Assembly: GCA_946479515.1 (NCBI GenBank)
Contig: CAMLGF010000029.1
Span: 1 to 41,221, forward strand
Reading direction: 5' to 3'
DNA from: an uncultured Pseudomonadota bacterium
GTDB taxonomy: Bacteria; Pseudomonadota; Gammaproteobacteria; Steroidobacterales; Steroidobacteraceae
Length of the DNA stretch: 41,221 nt
Shown here: positions 8,990 to 17,233 of the stretch, piece after piece
Layout of the letters: each line of letters begins with the position of its first letter
Numbering within the stretch: the stretch's first letter is position 1
Notes under the pieces: model-generated
Databases searched by the model: none
What the model was told of the DNA's origin: nothing
What the model saw: only the letters and a program-made list of their open reading frames with translations
Made by a program: the position numbers and the translations under genes

Positions 8990-10224
8990 TGCTGGAAATA
9001 CTCCTGAACGCAGCGGTGCGCCTCCTGCTGCTGGGCGTGGCCCTCTGGCTCACCTTGCGTCTGCTGCGCGTACGCAATCCGCACGCCGAAGTCCTGGCCT
9101 GGCGCTGGCTGCTGCTCATGGGCCTTGCACTGCCCATCCTGCTCGCAAGCGGGCTGACGCCCCGTGCGCTGGTCGACCTGCCGCTCGCGATGATCGCAAG
9201 CGGTTCGCTGACGTCGGCCGCGTGGGCACCGGAATTCGCGGCGGCTGCCGGTGTTTCCGCCGCGGGCGCGCTGCTCGCCCTGTACTTGCTGGTGGCGGGG
9301 TGGCTGCTGGTACGGCTGGCTGCGGGTCTGCTCGGGCTGTGGCGCATCGCTGCGCGAGCCAGATCCGCGACGGAAGAAGGCGACGTGCGTATCAGCGCTC
9401 GCCTGCGCAGTCCCGCGACCTTCGGTTCCATCATCCTCCTGCCACCCGAGAGCGTGCGGTGGTCAGACGAACAGCGACAGGTGGTGCTGGTCCACGAGCG
9501 CGCGCATGTCCGCGGGCACGATGGCTATTGGCTGTGGCTGGCGCAGATCCATGCCGCCGTCTTCTGGTTCAACCCGTTCGCGTGGTGGTTGAGGCGCCGC
9601 CTCGAAATCCTCGCCGAGACCACCAGCGACGACGCCGTGGTCGCCGCTCGTCACGACCCGGTTTCGTACGCCGCGCTGTTGCTCGCTTTCGCACGACAAC
9701 CCAACTCCAGGAGCGTTGCCATGTCCGTCGCAGAATCGAATGTCCCAGGGCGCATCGAACGCCTGCTCGCCCGCACCTGCCCCGGTACCGAGATCTCCCG
9801 GCATACGCGCTGGCTCGCATACGCGGCCCTGATCCCGGTCATGCTCGTTGCTGGCAGCACTTCCCGGGCGATTGCCCAGCCGACGGCGCCATCGCCAATC
9901 CCGACCGCGGCATCGAACGGCGCCGGTTCGGTGCGAATCAGCCGCGCTCCCGATCCCGACCAGTATTACCCGGAGGCCGCCAAGCAGGCGCAAGTGACGG
10001 CGTCGGTGGTGGTCGAAGTGAGTGTCGACGCGCGCGGAAACCTCGTGGATGCGCGGGTACTGGAACTGCTTCCGGCCAACGATCCCTACGGCTTCGGCGC
10101 TGCCGCGATCGCGGTGGCACGCGGGGCAGAGTACTCGAATCCGCTGGGGCGCACGTCCTCGATCAGGTTCATGGTGAAGTTCGCGCTGACGTCGGATCCG
10201 CCCGCGGCAGCGGGCGGCACCTGA
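8989..10224 (+). CDS. M56 (BlaR1-like) membrane metallopeptidase with TonB-like C-terminal domain
   Basis: A 411-residue integral membrane protein. Hydrophobic segments occupy about residues 5-25, 36-55, 85-115 and 280-300. The zinc site HERAH is at 169-173 and EILAETTSDDAV around 206-217 supplies the third ligand region, so this is an M56 peptidase expected to cleave or release BlaI. BlaR1 and MecR1 end in a penicillin-binding sensor; here the tail after the last span is instead a TonB-C-like domain (QYYPEAAKQAQ, SVVVEVSVDARGNLVDARVL, FGAAAIAVARGAEY). The inducer is therefore not predictably a beta-lactam. The start overlaps the blaI stop by one base. The frame is open much further upstream but that part lies within blaI. 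Confidence 0.85.
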   Translation: MLEILLNAAVRLLLLGVALWLTLRLLRVRNPHAEVLAWRWLLLMGLALPILLASGLTPRALVDLPLAMIASGSLTSAAWAPEFAAAAGVSAAGALLALYLLVAGWLLVRLAAGLLGLWRIAARARSATEEGDVRISARLRSPATFGSIILLPPESVRWSDEQRQVVLVHERAHVRGHDGYWLWLAQIHAAVFWFNPFAWWLRRRLEILAETTSDDAVVAARHDPVSYAALLLAFARQPNSRSVAMSVAESNVPGRIERLLARTCPGTEISRHTRWLAYAALIPVMLVAGSTSRAIAQPTAPSPIPTAASNGAGSVRISRAPDPDQYYPEAAKQAQVTASVVVEVSVDARGNLVDARVLELLPANDPYGFGAAAIAVARGAEYSNPLGRTSSIRFMVKFALTSDPPAAAGGT

Positions 10225-10242
10225 ACGCCGACAGCGCTCGCT

Positions 10243-10267
10243 CCGGGTGGTGGCCTGCGCCACCCGG
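10243..10267. terminator. Hairpin between the M56 and MoxR genes
   Basis: Perfect eight-base arms CCGGGTGG and CCACCCGG enclose a nine-base loop, starting 19 bases after the M56 stop and ending 19 bases before the MoxR ATG. No T-run follows. It may separate the blaI-M56 transcript from the next operon, perhaps with Rho, or be an mRNA-end hairpin. Confidence 0.4.
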
Positions 10268-10285
10268 CGCGCTAAGCTCGCGGGC

Positions 10286-11140
10286 ATGAACCCGCAACGA
10301 TTCACCGGCACCGATCGTTACGTCGCCACGCCCGACCTCATGATGGCGGTGAACGCGGCCGTGACGCTCGGCCGACCGCTGCTCATCAAGGGCGAACCCG
10401 GCACCGGCAAGACGCAGCTCGCCGCGGAGATCGCCCGGGCGCTGGACCGACCGCTGTTCGAGTGGCACGTCAAGTCGACCAGCAAGGCGCAACAGGGTCT
10501 GTACGAGTACGACGCCGTCTCGCGGCTGCGCGATTCTCAGCTCGGCGAGGAAAAAGTCCGCGACATCCGCAACTACATCATCAAGGGCAGCCTGTGGGAG
10601 GCATTCGAATCGCCGGTGCAGCCGGTGCTGCTCATCGACGAGATCGACAAGGCCGACATCGAATTCCCCAACGACCTGCTACGCGAGCTCGATCGCATGG
10701 AGTTCCACGTCCACGAAACCCGTGAGCTGGTCAGGGCGCGGCACCGGCCCATCATCCTCATCACGAGCAACAACGAGAAGGAACTGCCGGACGCGTTCCT
10801 GCGCCGCTGCTTCTTTCACTACATCCGCTTCCCGGATGCCGAGACGATGGCCCGGATCGTCCAGCTTCACTTTCCGGCGCTCAAGCAGGAGCTGTTGTCG
10901 GAAGCGCTGCGCGCGTTCTTCGAAGTTCGCGAGACGACCGGGCTGCGCAAGAAGCCTTCGACCTCCGAGCTGCTCGACTGGATCAAGCTGCTGGTGGCCG
11001 AAGACCTGCCGCCGGAGGCGCTGCGCGGCGACGATCCGAAGAAGGTGATCCCGGTGCTGCACGGCGCGCTGCTCAAGAACGAGCAGGACGTGCGCCTGTT
11101 CGAACAGCTGGTGTTCCTCGACAAGCGCGCCGGCAGATAG
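10286..11140 (+). CDS. MoxR-type AAA+ ATPase
   Basis: A 284-residue AAA+ ATPase of the MoxR group, chaperone-like ATPases that work with VWA-domain partners to mature or activate protein complexes. Walker A GEPGTGKT is at residues 36-43, Walker B VLLIDEID at about 114-121, sensor 1 ITSNNEKELP, and FLRRCFFHYIRFPD carries the conserved arginines. The frame is open from 10247, but ATG 10286 aligns with the family start. The stop is two bases before the VWA gene, the usual arrangement. The client complex is unknown, as no CO dehydrogenase or similar oxidoreductase is adjacent. Confidence 0.88.
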   Translation: MNPQRFTGTDRYVATPDLMMAVNAAVTLGRPLLIKGEPGTGKTQLAAEIARALDRPLFEWHVKSTSKAQQGLYEYDAVSRLRDSQLGEEKVRDIRNYIIKGSLWEAFESPVQPVLLIDEIDKADIEFPNDLLRELDRMEFHVHETRELVRARHRPIILITSNNEKELPDAFLRRCFFHYIRFPDAETMARIVQLHFPALKQELLSEALRAFFEVRETTGLRKKPSTSELLDWIKLLVAEDLPPEALRGDDPKKVIPVLHGALLKNEQDVRLFEQLVFLDKRAGR

Positions 11141-11142
11141 AC

Positions 11143-12345
11143 ATGCTGGTCCGCTTCTTCAACGAATTGCGCGCGGCCGGCGTGCCGGTGACCTTGCCGG
11201 AGTTCCTGTCGCTGCTCGAGGCGCTCGCGGCCCGGCTGGCGGCGATGTCGCCCGAGCACTTCTATCACCTGGCGCGCCTGTCACTGGTGAAGGATGAGCG
11301 GCACTTCGACCGCTTCGACCGGATCTTTGCCGCGCACTTCGCCGGCGCGGAACAGGCCTTCGCGGCGATGTCCGCCGAGCTGCCGGCCGATTGGCTGCGG
11401 CAGCTCACCGCACGGCTGTTCACCGAGGAGGAGAGGCGCAAGGTCGGGTCGCTTGGCGGCTGGCAGGCATTGCTCGAAGCCCTGCGGCAGCGGCTCGCCG
11501 AACAGCAGGAGCGGCACCAGGGCGGCAACCGCTGGATAGGCGCCGCCGGCACGTCTCCCTTCGGCAATGGCGGTTACCACCCCGAAGGCATCCGCATGGG
11601 CCAGGCGGGCGGGCGCCACGGCCGCGCGTTGCAGGTCTGGGATGCGCGCCACTACCGCAATCTCGACGATGCCGTGGAGCTCAATACCCGCAATCTCAAG
11701 TTGGCGCTGCGGCGCCTGCGCCGATTCGCGCGCGAGGGCGTGCCCGAAGAACTGGACATGGACGGCACCATCGATGCCACCGCGCGCAATGCCGGGCTCC
11801 TGGACCTCAGACTGGTCCCCGAGCGGCGCAATGCCGTCAAACTACTGCTGTTGCTGGACGTGGGCGGCTCGATGGAGCCTCACGTGAGGGTCTGCGAGGA
11901 ACTGTTCTCCGCGGCGCGCGCCGAGTTCAGGCATCTCGAGTACTTCTATTTCCACAACTTTCCCTACGAACGGCTGTGGCAGGACAACCGGCGGCGCTTC
12001 AGCGCGAGCAGCACGCACTCGCTGCTGCGGCGATTCAACGGCGACTATCGCGTGATATTCGTGGGCGACGCCACGATGAGCCCGTACGAGATCGAGCTGC
12101 CTGGCGGCAGCGTCGAGCATTGGAACGAGGAATCCGGTCGCGCCTGGATGCTGCGCCTGGTGGCGCATTTCCCGCGGCTGGTGTGGCTCAACCCCGAGCC
12201 GCGCGAGCGCTGGCAGTGGACGCCGTCCATCGGCATCACGCGCGAGCTCGTCGGCGGGCGGATGTATCCGCTGACGCTCGACGGGCTCGACTGCGCGATG
12301 CGGGAACTGAAGCGCGCCGGTCAGCCGGCCTTGACGGGCTTCTGA
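11143..12345 (+). CDS. VWA-domain protein, CoxE-like partner of the MoxR ATPase
   Basis: A 400-residue protein with a helical N-terminal half (about 1-230), including a Gly-rich linker around GAAGTSPFGNGGYHPEG, and a C-terminal von Willebrand A domain. The metal-site segment reads LLLLLDVGGSMEPHV with Asp239, so the canonical D-x-S-x-S is altered to D-x-G-G-S, which I recall as common in this CoxE-like group. A second conserved piece is VIFVGDATMSPYEI. It begins two bases after the MoxR stop and is certainly cotranscribed. The last 25 bases overlap the peroxiredoxin gene tail to tail. The pair probably remodels a client protein, identity unknown. Confidence 0.82.
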   Translation: MLVRFFNELRAAGVPVTLPEFLSLLEALAARLAAMSPEHFYHLARLSLVKDERHFDRFDRIFAAHFAGAEQAFAAMSAELPADWLRQLTARLFTEEERRKVGSLGGWQALLEALRQRLAEQQERHQGGNRWIGAAGTSPFGNGGYHPEGIRMGQAGGRHGRALQVWDARHYRNLDDAVELNTRNLKLALRRLRRFAREGVPEELDMDGTIDATARNAGLLDLRLVPERRNAVKLLLLLDVGGSMEPHVRVCEELFSAARAEFRHLEYFYFHNFPYERLWQDNRRRFSASSTHSLLRRFNGDYRVIFVGDATMSPYEIELPGGSVEHWNEESGRAWMLRLVAHFPRLVWLNPEPRERWQWTPSIGITRELVGGRMYPLTLDGLDCAMRELKRAGQPALTGF

Positions 12346-12890
12346 GCACTGCTGTGCGCCTTGATCTCGGCGAGCACCATGGCCGAGTGGCCCTTCGGAT
12401 CCACCTTGGGCCAGTGCTTGACGATCTTGCCGTCCGGCCCGATGAGGAAGGTCTGGCGGCTGGCCAGCTGCGAGGTGCCGGCACTGAACAGCACGCCATA
12501 CCGTCCGGAAACCTCCCGCGCCGGGTCGGCGAGGATGTCGAAGGGCAGGCTGTGCTCCTTGGCGAATTTCTCATGCGATGCCACGTCGTCGACGCTCACG
12601 CCGAGAATGACCGCGTCCGCCTTGTTGAAGGCGAAGATGTTGTCGCGCAGCTCGCAGGCCTGCGTGGTGCAGCCGCCGGTGAAGTCCTTCGGGTAGAAGT
12701 ACAGCACCACCCACTTGCCCCGGTACTGCGCGAGCGAGTGCCACTTGCCCGCCTGGTCCTGTAGTTTGAAGTCCGGGGCCGTGGTGCCCTCGGCCGGGGA
12801 CGCGGAGGGCGCCGGATCGGCGGCCACTGCGCTTACACTGGCGGTCGCCGCTAACAGGGCGGTGACCAGGACGTTTCGAAGTGCGAGCAT
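12321..12890 (-). CDS. Exported BCP-type peroxiredoxin
   Basis: A 189-residue thiol peroxidase of the AhpC/TSA superfamily. Residues 1-24 form a signal peptide (ATASVSAVAA before DPAP), so the protein should act in the periplasm. The catalytic region is YFYPKDFTGGCTTQACELRD, with Cys74 as peroxidatic and Cys79 as probable resolving cysteine, the five-residue spacing of the bacterioferritin comigratory protein (BCP/PrxQ) class. It would reduce peroxides using a thioredoxin-like donor. The gene is convergent with and overlaps the VWA gene by 25 bases, and is divergent from the patatin gene across only 33 bases. Confidence 0.88.
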   Translation of the reverse strand: MLALRNVLVTALLAATASVSAVAADPAPSASPAEGTTAPDFKLQDQAGKWHSLAQYRGKWVVLYFYPKDFTGGCTTQACELRDNIFAFNKADAVILGVSVDDVASHEKFAKEHSLPFDILADPAREVSGRYGVLFSAGTSQLASRQTFLIGPDGKIVKHWPKVDPKGHSAMVLAEIKAHSSAQKPVKAG

Positions 12891-12923
12891 GATTGTCTCC
12901 GTGTGTAACGAGTCTCTGCCTGG

Positions 12924-14063
12924 ATGAAAGACAAGGACCGGGATACTAGCAGCGATATTTCACGCGCAGGCCTCATCCTGACCGGCGGCGGCGCCCGCGC
13001 CGCCTACCAGGTGGGCGTGCTCAAGGCGCTGTCGGAGATCCAGTCGGGTCCGCGATGGCCGTTCCCGATCATCGTGGGCACGTCCGCCGGAGCGGTTTCC
13101 GCCAGCATCCTCGCCGCCAACGTCACGCGCTGGCACCAGTCCGTTCGCGAAATCGAGGAAGTCTGGGCGAATTTTCGCGTCAATCACGTGTTCCGCTCCG
13201 ACGCCGCCGCGATGCTGCGGGCCGGCGCGCGCTGGATGGCCTCGCTGCTCACCGGCGGCGCCATCGGTCCGCCCAGATCGCTGCTCGACAATTCGCCGCT
13301 GCGCGCGCTGCTTTCGCGGGTAACGGATTTCGACGCGGTGCGCGTCAACGTCGCCCAGGGCCATTTGCGCGCGCTCGCACTGTGCGCCACGAGCTACTTC
13401 ACCGCGCGCTCGGTGTCCTTCTTCGAGTCGGACACCACGCTCGGCGAATGGTCGCGCGCGCAGCGCCATGGCGAACGCGTGCCGCTGTCACTGGACTACC
13501 TCATGGCCAGCCTAGGCATTCCGTTCCTGTTCCCCCCCATGAGTCTGCACGGCGAATATTTCGGCGACGGGGCCATGCGCCAGACGGCGCCGCTGTCGCC
13601 GGCCATTCACCTGGGCGCCGATCGGCTGCTGGTACTGGGCGTGCGGCCCACGCATCTGGACCTGATTCCGCGGTTCGTGGCCTCGGATTCCCCACCCAGC
13701 CCGGGACAGTTGTTCGGTTACATGCTGGACACCCTGTTCAGCGATCAGATTTCGGCCGACCTCGAGAATCTGCATCGCATCAACCGATTGTCGTCGCTGG
13801 CTGGCGCCGGCATCGGCACCCGCCAGATCCGCACCATGATGATCGCGCCTTCGGTGGATCCCTCGCAGCTGGCGATCCGGCACGTGAAGGCTTTGCCGAT
13901 CAGCCTGCGCGCGCTCATGGGCATCATCGGCGCGCGCGGTCCCTCGGGCGGCCTGCTCGCCAGCTACCTGATGTTCGAGGCCGATTACACGCGCGAGCTC
14001 ATCGAGCTCGGCTACCAGGACACGCTCGACAAGCGTGACGAGTTGGCGGCCTTTCTCGGCTGA
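12924..14063 (+). CDS. Patatin-like phospholipase
   Basis: A 379-residue serine lipase of the patatin fold. The oxyanion loop [13 protein letters not shown] is near residues 21-33, the nucleophile elbow GTSAG has Ser54, and the catalytic dyad Asp215 lies in YFGDGAMRQ. No signal peptide is seen, so the protein is either cytosolic or membrane associated through its hydrophobic surface. Members of this group hydrolyse phospholipids or lipid esters. The stop codon overlaps the ATG of the phosphopantetheinyl transferase (TGATG), so the two are translationally coupled. No clear ribosome site precedes ATG 12924. Confidence 0.88.
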   Translation: MKDKDRDTSSDISRAGLILTGGGARAAYQVGVLKALSEIQSGPRWPFPIIVGTSAGAVSASILAANVTRWHQSVREIEEVWANFRVNHVFRSDAAAMLRAGARWMASLLTGGAIGPPRSLLDNSPLRALLSRVTDFDAVRVNVAQGHLRALALCATSYFTARSVSFFESDTTLGEWSRAQRHGERVPLSLDYLMASLGIPFLFPPMSLHGEYFGDGAMRQTAPLSPAIHLGADRLLVLGVRPTHLDLIPRFVASDSPPSPGQLFGYMLDTLFSDQISADLENLHRINRLSSLAGAGIGTRQIRTMMIAPSVDPSQLAIRHVKALPISLRALMGIIGARGPSGGLLASYLMFEADYTRELIELGYQDTLDKRDELAAFLG

Positions 14064-14788
14064 TGACTCTCGCTCCGGGACAGGTCGAACTGTGGCTGGC
14101 GCGCGAGGCGCCGCTGCGCGCGCCCGCGTACCTCGCGAGTCTCGAGCACGCGCTGTCGGCCGAGGATCACGCGCGCATCGAACGCATGCGCTTCCCCGAC
14201 GGGCGTCACCAGCAGCGCGTCACGCGTGCGCTGGCGCGCCATGCGCTCTCGCACCACCTGCCGGCCATGGCGCCATCCGCCTGGCGCTTCCAGCAGGACG
14301 AGTTCGGACGTCCGTCGATCGCGAGCGACCTGCCCGAGGACGCACGCCGCCTGCACTTCAACCTCAGCCACACCCGCGGCCTGGTGGTGATGGCGGTGGG
14401 TCTCATGCCGCTGCTCGGCGTGGACGTCGAGCGCATCGCATCGGAGGTATCGCTCGACGTGGCGTCGCGCTATTTCTCCGCCCAGGAGGTCTTGGCATTG
14501 GCCGCGCTGCCCGAGGCGGACAAGCCGCGGCGGTTCCAGCGGCTGTGGACGCTCAAGGAGGCCTACCTCAAGGGGCTGGGCACCGGCATCTCCGGCGGCC
14601 TCGGCTCGATGACGTTCCATTTCGACGAGGGCGGCGTGCGCTTCGAGCGACCAGCCGACGCCGACGCGGCGTACTGGCGGTTCAGCGAGCTCGAGATCGA
14701 CGGCGAGTTCCTGGTCGCGGTTGCCTGCCGTCCGCCTGCCGGGCACCTCGCCGTGAGGTTGCACGACTATCTACCGGACATTCCCTGA
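14063..14788 (+). CDS. Sfp-type 4'-phosphopantetheinyl transferase
   Basis: A 241-residue enzyme that transfers phosphopantetheine from coenzyme A to a serine of carrier proteins. Family motifs are all present: FGRPSI at 81-86, FNLSHTRGLV at 99-108, GVDVE with metal-binding Asp121 and Glu123, and WTLKEAYLKGLG (Trp162, Lys165, Glu166, Lys170). Length fits the Sfp/AcpT class, not the short AcpS. No polyketide or peptide synthetase lies in the window, so the carrier protein target is elsewhere. Coupling to the patatin gene hints at a shared lipid role but proves nothing. It is convergent with mgtE, 12 bases apart. Confidence 0.88.
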   Translation: MTLAPGQVELWLAREAPLRAPAYLASLEHALSAEDHARIERMRFPDGRHQQRVTRALARHALSHHLPAMAPSAWRFQQDEFGRPSIASDLPEDARRLHFNLSHTRGLVVMAVGLMPLLGVDVERIASEVSLDVASRYFSAQEVLALAALPEADKPRRFQRLWTLKEAYLKGLGTGISGGLGSMTFHFDEGGVRFERPADADAAYWRFSELEIDGEFLVAVACRPPAGHLAVRLHDYLPDIP

Positions 14789-14800
14789 GGATGGCCGCGC

Positions 14801-16159
14801 TCAGGTGAGGAACAGCGCCCCGAGGCCGAGCAGGGTGGCGAAGCCGATACAGTCGGTGAACGTGGTGAGGATCACGCCGGCGGAGAGCGCCGGATCGATG
14901 CGCATGCGCTTGAGCGCCAGCGGTACGATCACGCCCACGGCCGCGGCGCACAGCAGGTTGATCAGCGTGGCCGCGGCAATGATCGCGGCGATCTTCCACG
15001 TGCCATACCAGGCGATGGTGACGCCGCCGACGATGCAGGCCCAGATCAGGCCGTTGAGTCCGCCGACCGCGATCTCCTTCCAGAGCAGCCAGCGCGCGCT
15101 CACCCATTCGACCTGACCCAGGGCGATGCCGCGGATGATCAGGGTGACGGTCTGCGTGCCGGCGATGCCGCCCATGCTGGCGACGATGGGCATGAGCGCG
15201 GCGAGCGCCGCGACTTTTTCGATGGTGCCCTCGAAACGGCTGACCACCGCGGCGGCGAGGAATGCCGTGACGAGGTTGATGCCCAGCCAGAGAAGCCGCC
15301 TGCGCGTGGACGGGAACACCCCCGCGAACACATCCTCCTCATCGCCGAGGCCGGCCGCCGACAGCACCTCGTGCGCGGCTTCCTCGCGGATCACGTCCAC
15401 GACGTCGTCGACGGTGATGCGGCCGAGCAGCTTGCCCTCGGCGTCGACCACTGCCGCGGACACGAGGTCGCGGTCCTGGAAGAGGCGGGCCACGTCATGC
15501 GCCGGAGTTTCCGGCGCGATGCGCGGCGCCTCGAGATCCAGCAGATCGCCGACCGCCTTGTCCGGATCCTCGGTCAACAGGCGCGTCAATGCCACCGTGC
15601 CGAGATAGCGGTCATTGCGATCGACGACGATGAGGCGGTCGGTCTTGTCGGGCAGCTCGCGGCGCATGCGCAGGTAGCGCAGCACCACCTCGACGGTCAC
15701 GTCGCCGCGGACGCTCACCGTGTCGACATTCATGAGTCCGCCGGCGGTGTCCGGCTCGTAGGACAACACCGTGTTCAGCCGCTCGCGGTCCTGATGGTCC
15801 ATCGACTTGACCAGCTGCAGCGAGACCGTCTCGGGTAGATCTCCCACCAGATCGGCGAGATCGTCCAGCTCCATGTTCTCGGCCGCGGCGAGCAGCTCGT
15901 CCGCGTCCATGCCCTCGATCAGCGACTGGCGCACGTTCTCGTTGAGCTCCACGAGCACGTGGCCTTCGATCTCCGGCTCGACGAAATTCCACACCACCTC
16001 GCGCTGCGCCGCCGGCAGCGACTCCAGCAGCGACGCGATCTCCGCCGGGTGCATGGCCGCGATCATGCGCGCCGCGCCACGCCACGACCCCTCGCGCAAC
16101 GCGCCGCGCAGCGCCGCTAGGCGGCGCTCTTTGGTCGGAATGCGGCTGGTCTCACTCAT
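14801..16159 (-). CDS. mgtE: MgtE-type magnesium channel/transporter
   Basis: A 452-residue inner-membrane Mg2+ channel. The cytosolic N domain (about 1-130, HPAEIASLLESLPAAQREVV and ENMELDDLADLVGDLP) is followed by two CBS domains (about 135-260, with YEPDTAGGLMNVDTVSV), which gate the pore when magnesium binds. Five transmembrane helices fill the C-terminal 170 residues, and MGGIAGTQTVTLIIRGIALGQV lies at the pore. Length is standard. It lies downstream of nothing on its own strand except a repeat element upstream of its start, with rapZ beyond on the same strand. In Xanthomonas-type genomes mgtE closes an hprK-rapZ-PTS cluster, so its position here may be a remnant of that order (inference). 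Confidence 0.93.
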   Translation of the reverse strand: MSETSRIPTKERRLAALRGALREGSWRGAARMIAAMHPAEIASLLESLPAAQREVVWNFVEPEIEGHVLVELNENVRQSLIEGMDADELLAAAENMELDDLADLVGDLPETVSLQLVKSMDHQDRERLNTVLSYEPDTAGGLMNVDTVSVRGDVTVEVVLRYLRMRRELPDKTDRLIVVDRNDRYLGTVALTRLLTEDPDKAVGDLLDLEAPRIAPETPAHDVARLFQDRDLVSAAVVDAEGKLLGRITVDDVVDVIREEAAHEVLSAAGLGDEEDVFAGVFPSTRRRLLWLGINLVTAFLAAAVVSRFEGTIEKVAALAALMPIVASMGGIAGTQTVTLIIRGIALGQVEWVSARWLLWKEIAVGGLNGLIWACIVGGVTIAWYGTWKIAAIIAAATLINLLCAAAVGVIVPLALKRMRIDPALSAGVILTTFTDCIGFATLLGLGALFLT

Positions 16160-16173
16160 GGCGCGCGGAGTGT

Positions 16174-16212
16174 AAATGGGGACATTCCTCGTTTTCTAGG
16201 AAAAAGGGACGC
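16174..16212 (+). repeat. Intergenic repeat, copy 1
   Basis: A 39-base stretch beginning AAATGGGGACATTCCTCG that recurs at 24255-24293 in the same orientation with 34 of 39 positions identical by hand alignment. The first 19 or so bases are identical and the later part contains a small TTTTC/GAAAA dyad. It lies in the 141-base spacer between mgtE and rapZ and forms the left end of a 105-base element. Confidence 0.8.
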
Positions 16213-16282
16213 AGCTCGTGGGCACACCGCGCGGGCGCGAAGCCGCGCAGACAGATGTCAGTGCAAGACGGGGAGTGTCCCC
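16178..16282. mobile_element. Possible small non-coding element with imperfect terminal inverted repeats
   Basis: GGGGACATTCCTCG at 16178-16191 and CGGGGAGTGTCCCC at 16269-16282 are inverted repeats matching at 12 of 14 positions. Between them is a GC-rich hairpin (GCGCGG at 16229-16234 with CCGCGC at 16243-16248). The 105-base unit has no reading frame and resembles a REP/BIME or MITE-like element. No transposase is present in the window, and the second copy keeps only the left part clearly, so mobility is inferred. Confidence 0.45.
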
Positions 16283-16300
16283 GCGCGCGGTCGCACGAGG

Positions 16301-17209
16301 CTAGGCGATCTGCGCGCCGGCGAGCGTGGGCGCTCGCGTGATCGAACGCATCTCCCCCAGAGAATTGTGGCGGATGGCGACCACCGGATAGTTCTGCGCC
16401 AGCCGCTCGGCGATGCGCTCGGCGAGATACACGGAGCGATGCCGGCCGCCGGTACAGCCGATGGCGATGCTGAGATAGCGGCGGTTCGCGGCCTGGTGCT
16501 CCGGAATGCGCGCCGACACGAATTGCAGGATGTCGTCCGACAGCCGATGCACGCCGCGCTGCGCCTCGAGGAAGCGGATCACGTCGGCATCCCGCCCGGT
16601 GAGTGCCCGCAGCGACGGGTCCCAGTAGGGGTTGGGCAGCGAGCGCGCGTCGAACACGAAATCCGCGTCACCGGGAATGCCGTTCTTGAAACCGAACGAC
16701 TCCACCAGCAGAGACAGCCTCGAGCTGCTGCGTTTTTCGACCCGCTGGCTGATCAACTCACGCAGATCGTGCACACCCATGCGCGAGGTGTCGATCACCA
16801 GGTCGGCGTCGTTGAGGATGGGTTCGAGCAGCCGCCGCTCGATGGCGATGGCCTCCTTGAGCGACACGTGGTCGGTGCTGATGGGATGCTTGCGCCGGGT
16901 TTCCGCAAAGCGCCGCAGCAGCTCGTCCTCGTTCGCCAGCAGGAAGATGATTTCGCACTGGATCCCGCTCTTCTTGAGCTCCTCGATGAGCGGCGGCACG
17001 GTCTCGATTTCGGCCGTGGCATTGCGGGCATCCACGCCCACGGCCGCGCGCGAATACGAGGGCTCGTTGTTGCGCAGCGTGTGGGAGATGAATGGCTTCA
17101 GCAGGGCCGCCGGGATGTTGTCCACGCAGTAGAAACCGGCGTCCTCGAGCATGTGCAATGCCACGCTCTTGCCGGATCCCGACAGCCCGCTGACGAGGAT
17201 GAGCCTCAT
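16301..17209 (-). CDS. rapZ: RNase adapter protein RapZ
   Basis: A 302-residue nucleotide-binding protein. The N-terminal P-loop GLSGSGKS is at residues 8-15, followed by HMLEDAGFYCVDNIP, and the C-terminal domain contains IGCTGGRHRSVYLAERIAE, both diagnostic of RapZ (YvcJ family). In E. coli RapZ binds GlmZ small RNA and guides RNase E, so controlling GlmS and amino-sugar supply. No glmS, glmY or glmZ is visible here. It begins 24 bases after hpf. In the classical order ptsN lies between these genes; it is absent here. About 18 residues longer than the E. coli protein, mainly at the C-terminus. Confidence 0.94.
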   Translation of the reverse strand: MRLILVSGLSGSGKSVALHMLEDAGFYCVDNIPAALLKPFISHTLRNNEPSYSRAAVGVDARNATAEIETVPPLIEELKKSGIQCEIIFLLANEDELLRRFAETRRKHPISTDHVSLKEAIAIERRLLEPILNDADLVIDTSRMGVHDLRELISQRVEKRSSSRLSLLVESFGFKNGIPGDADFVFDARSLPNPYWDPSLRALTGRDADVIRFLEAQRGVHRLSDDILQFVSARIPEHQAANRRYLSIAIGCTGGRHRSVYLAERIAERLAQNYPVVAIRHNSLGEMRSITRAPTLAGAQIA

Positions 17210-17233
17210 TGGATGATGTCGAACCTCGCGACG

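Noticed and set aside
11391..12764. 457-residue plus-strand frame over the VWA and peroxiredoxin genes
   Set aside because: Out of frame with the VWA gene and rich in Arg/Ala/Gly typical of frame-shifted GC-rich DNA.
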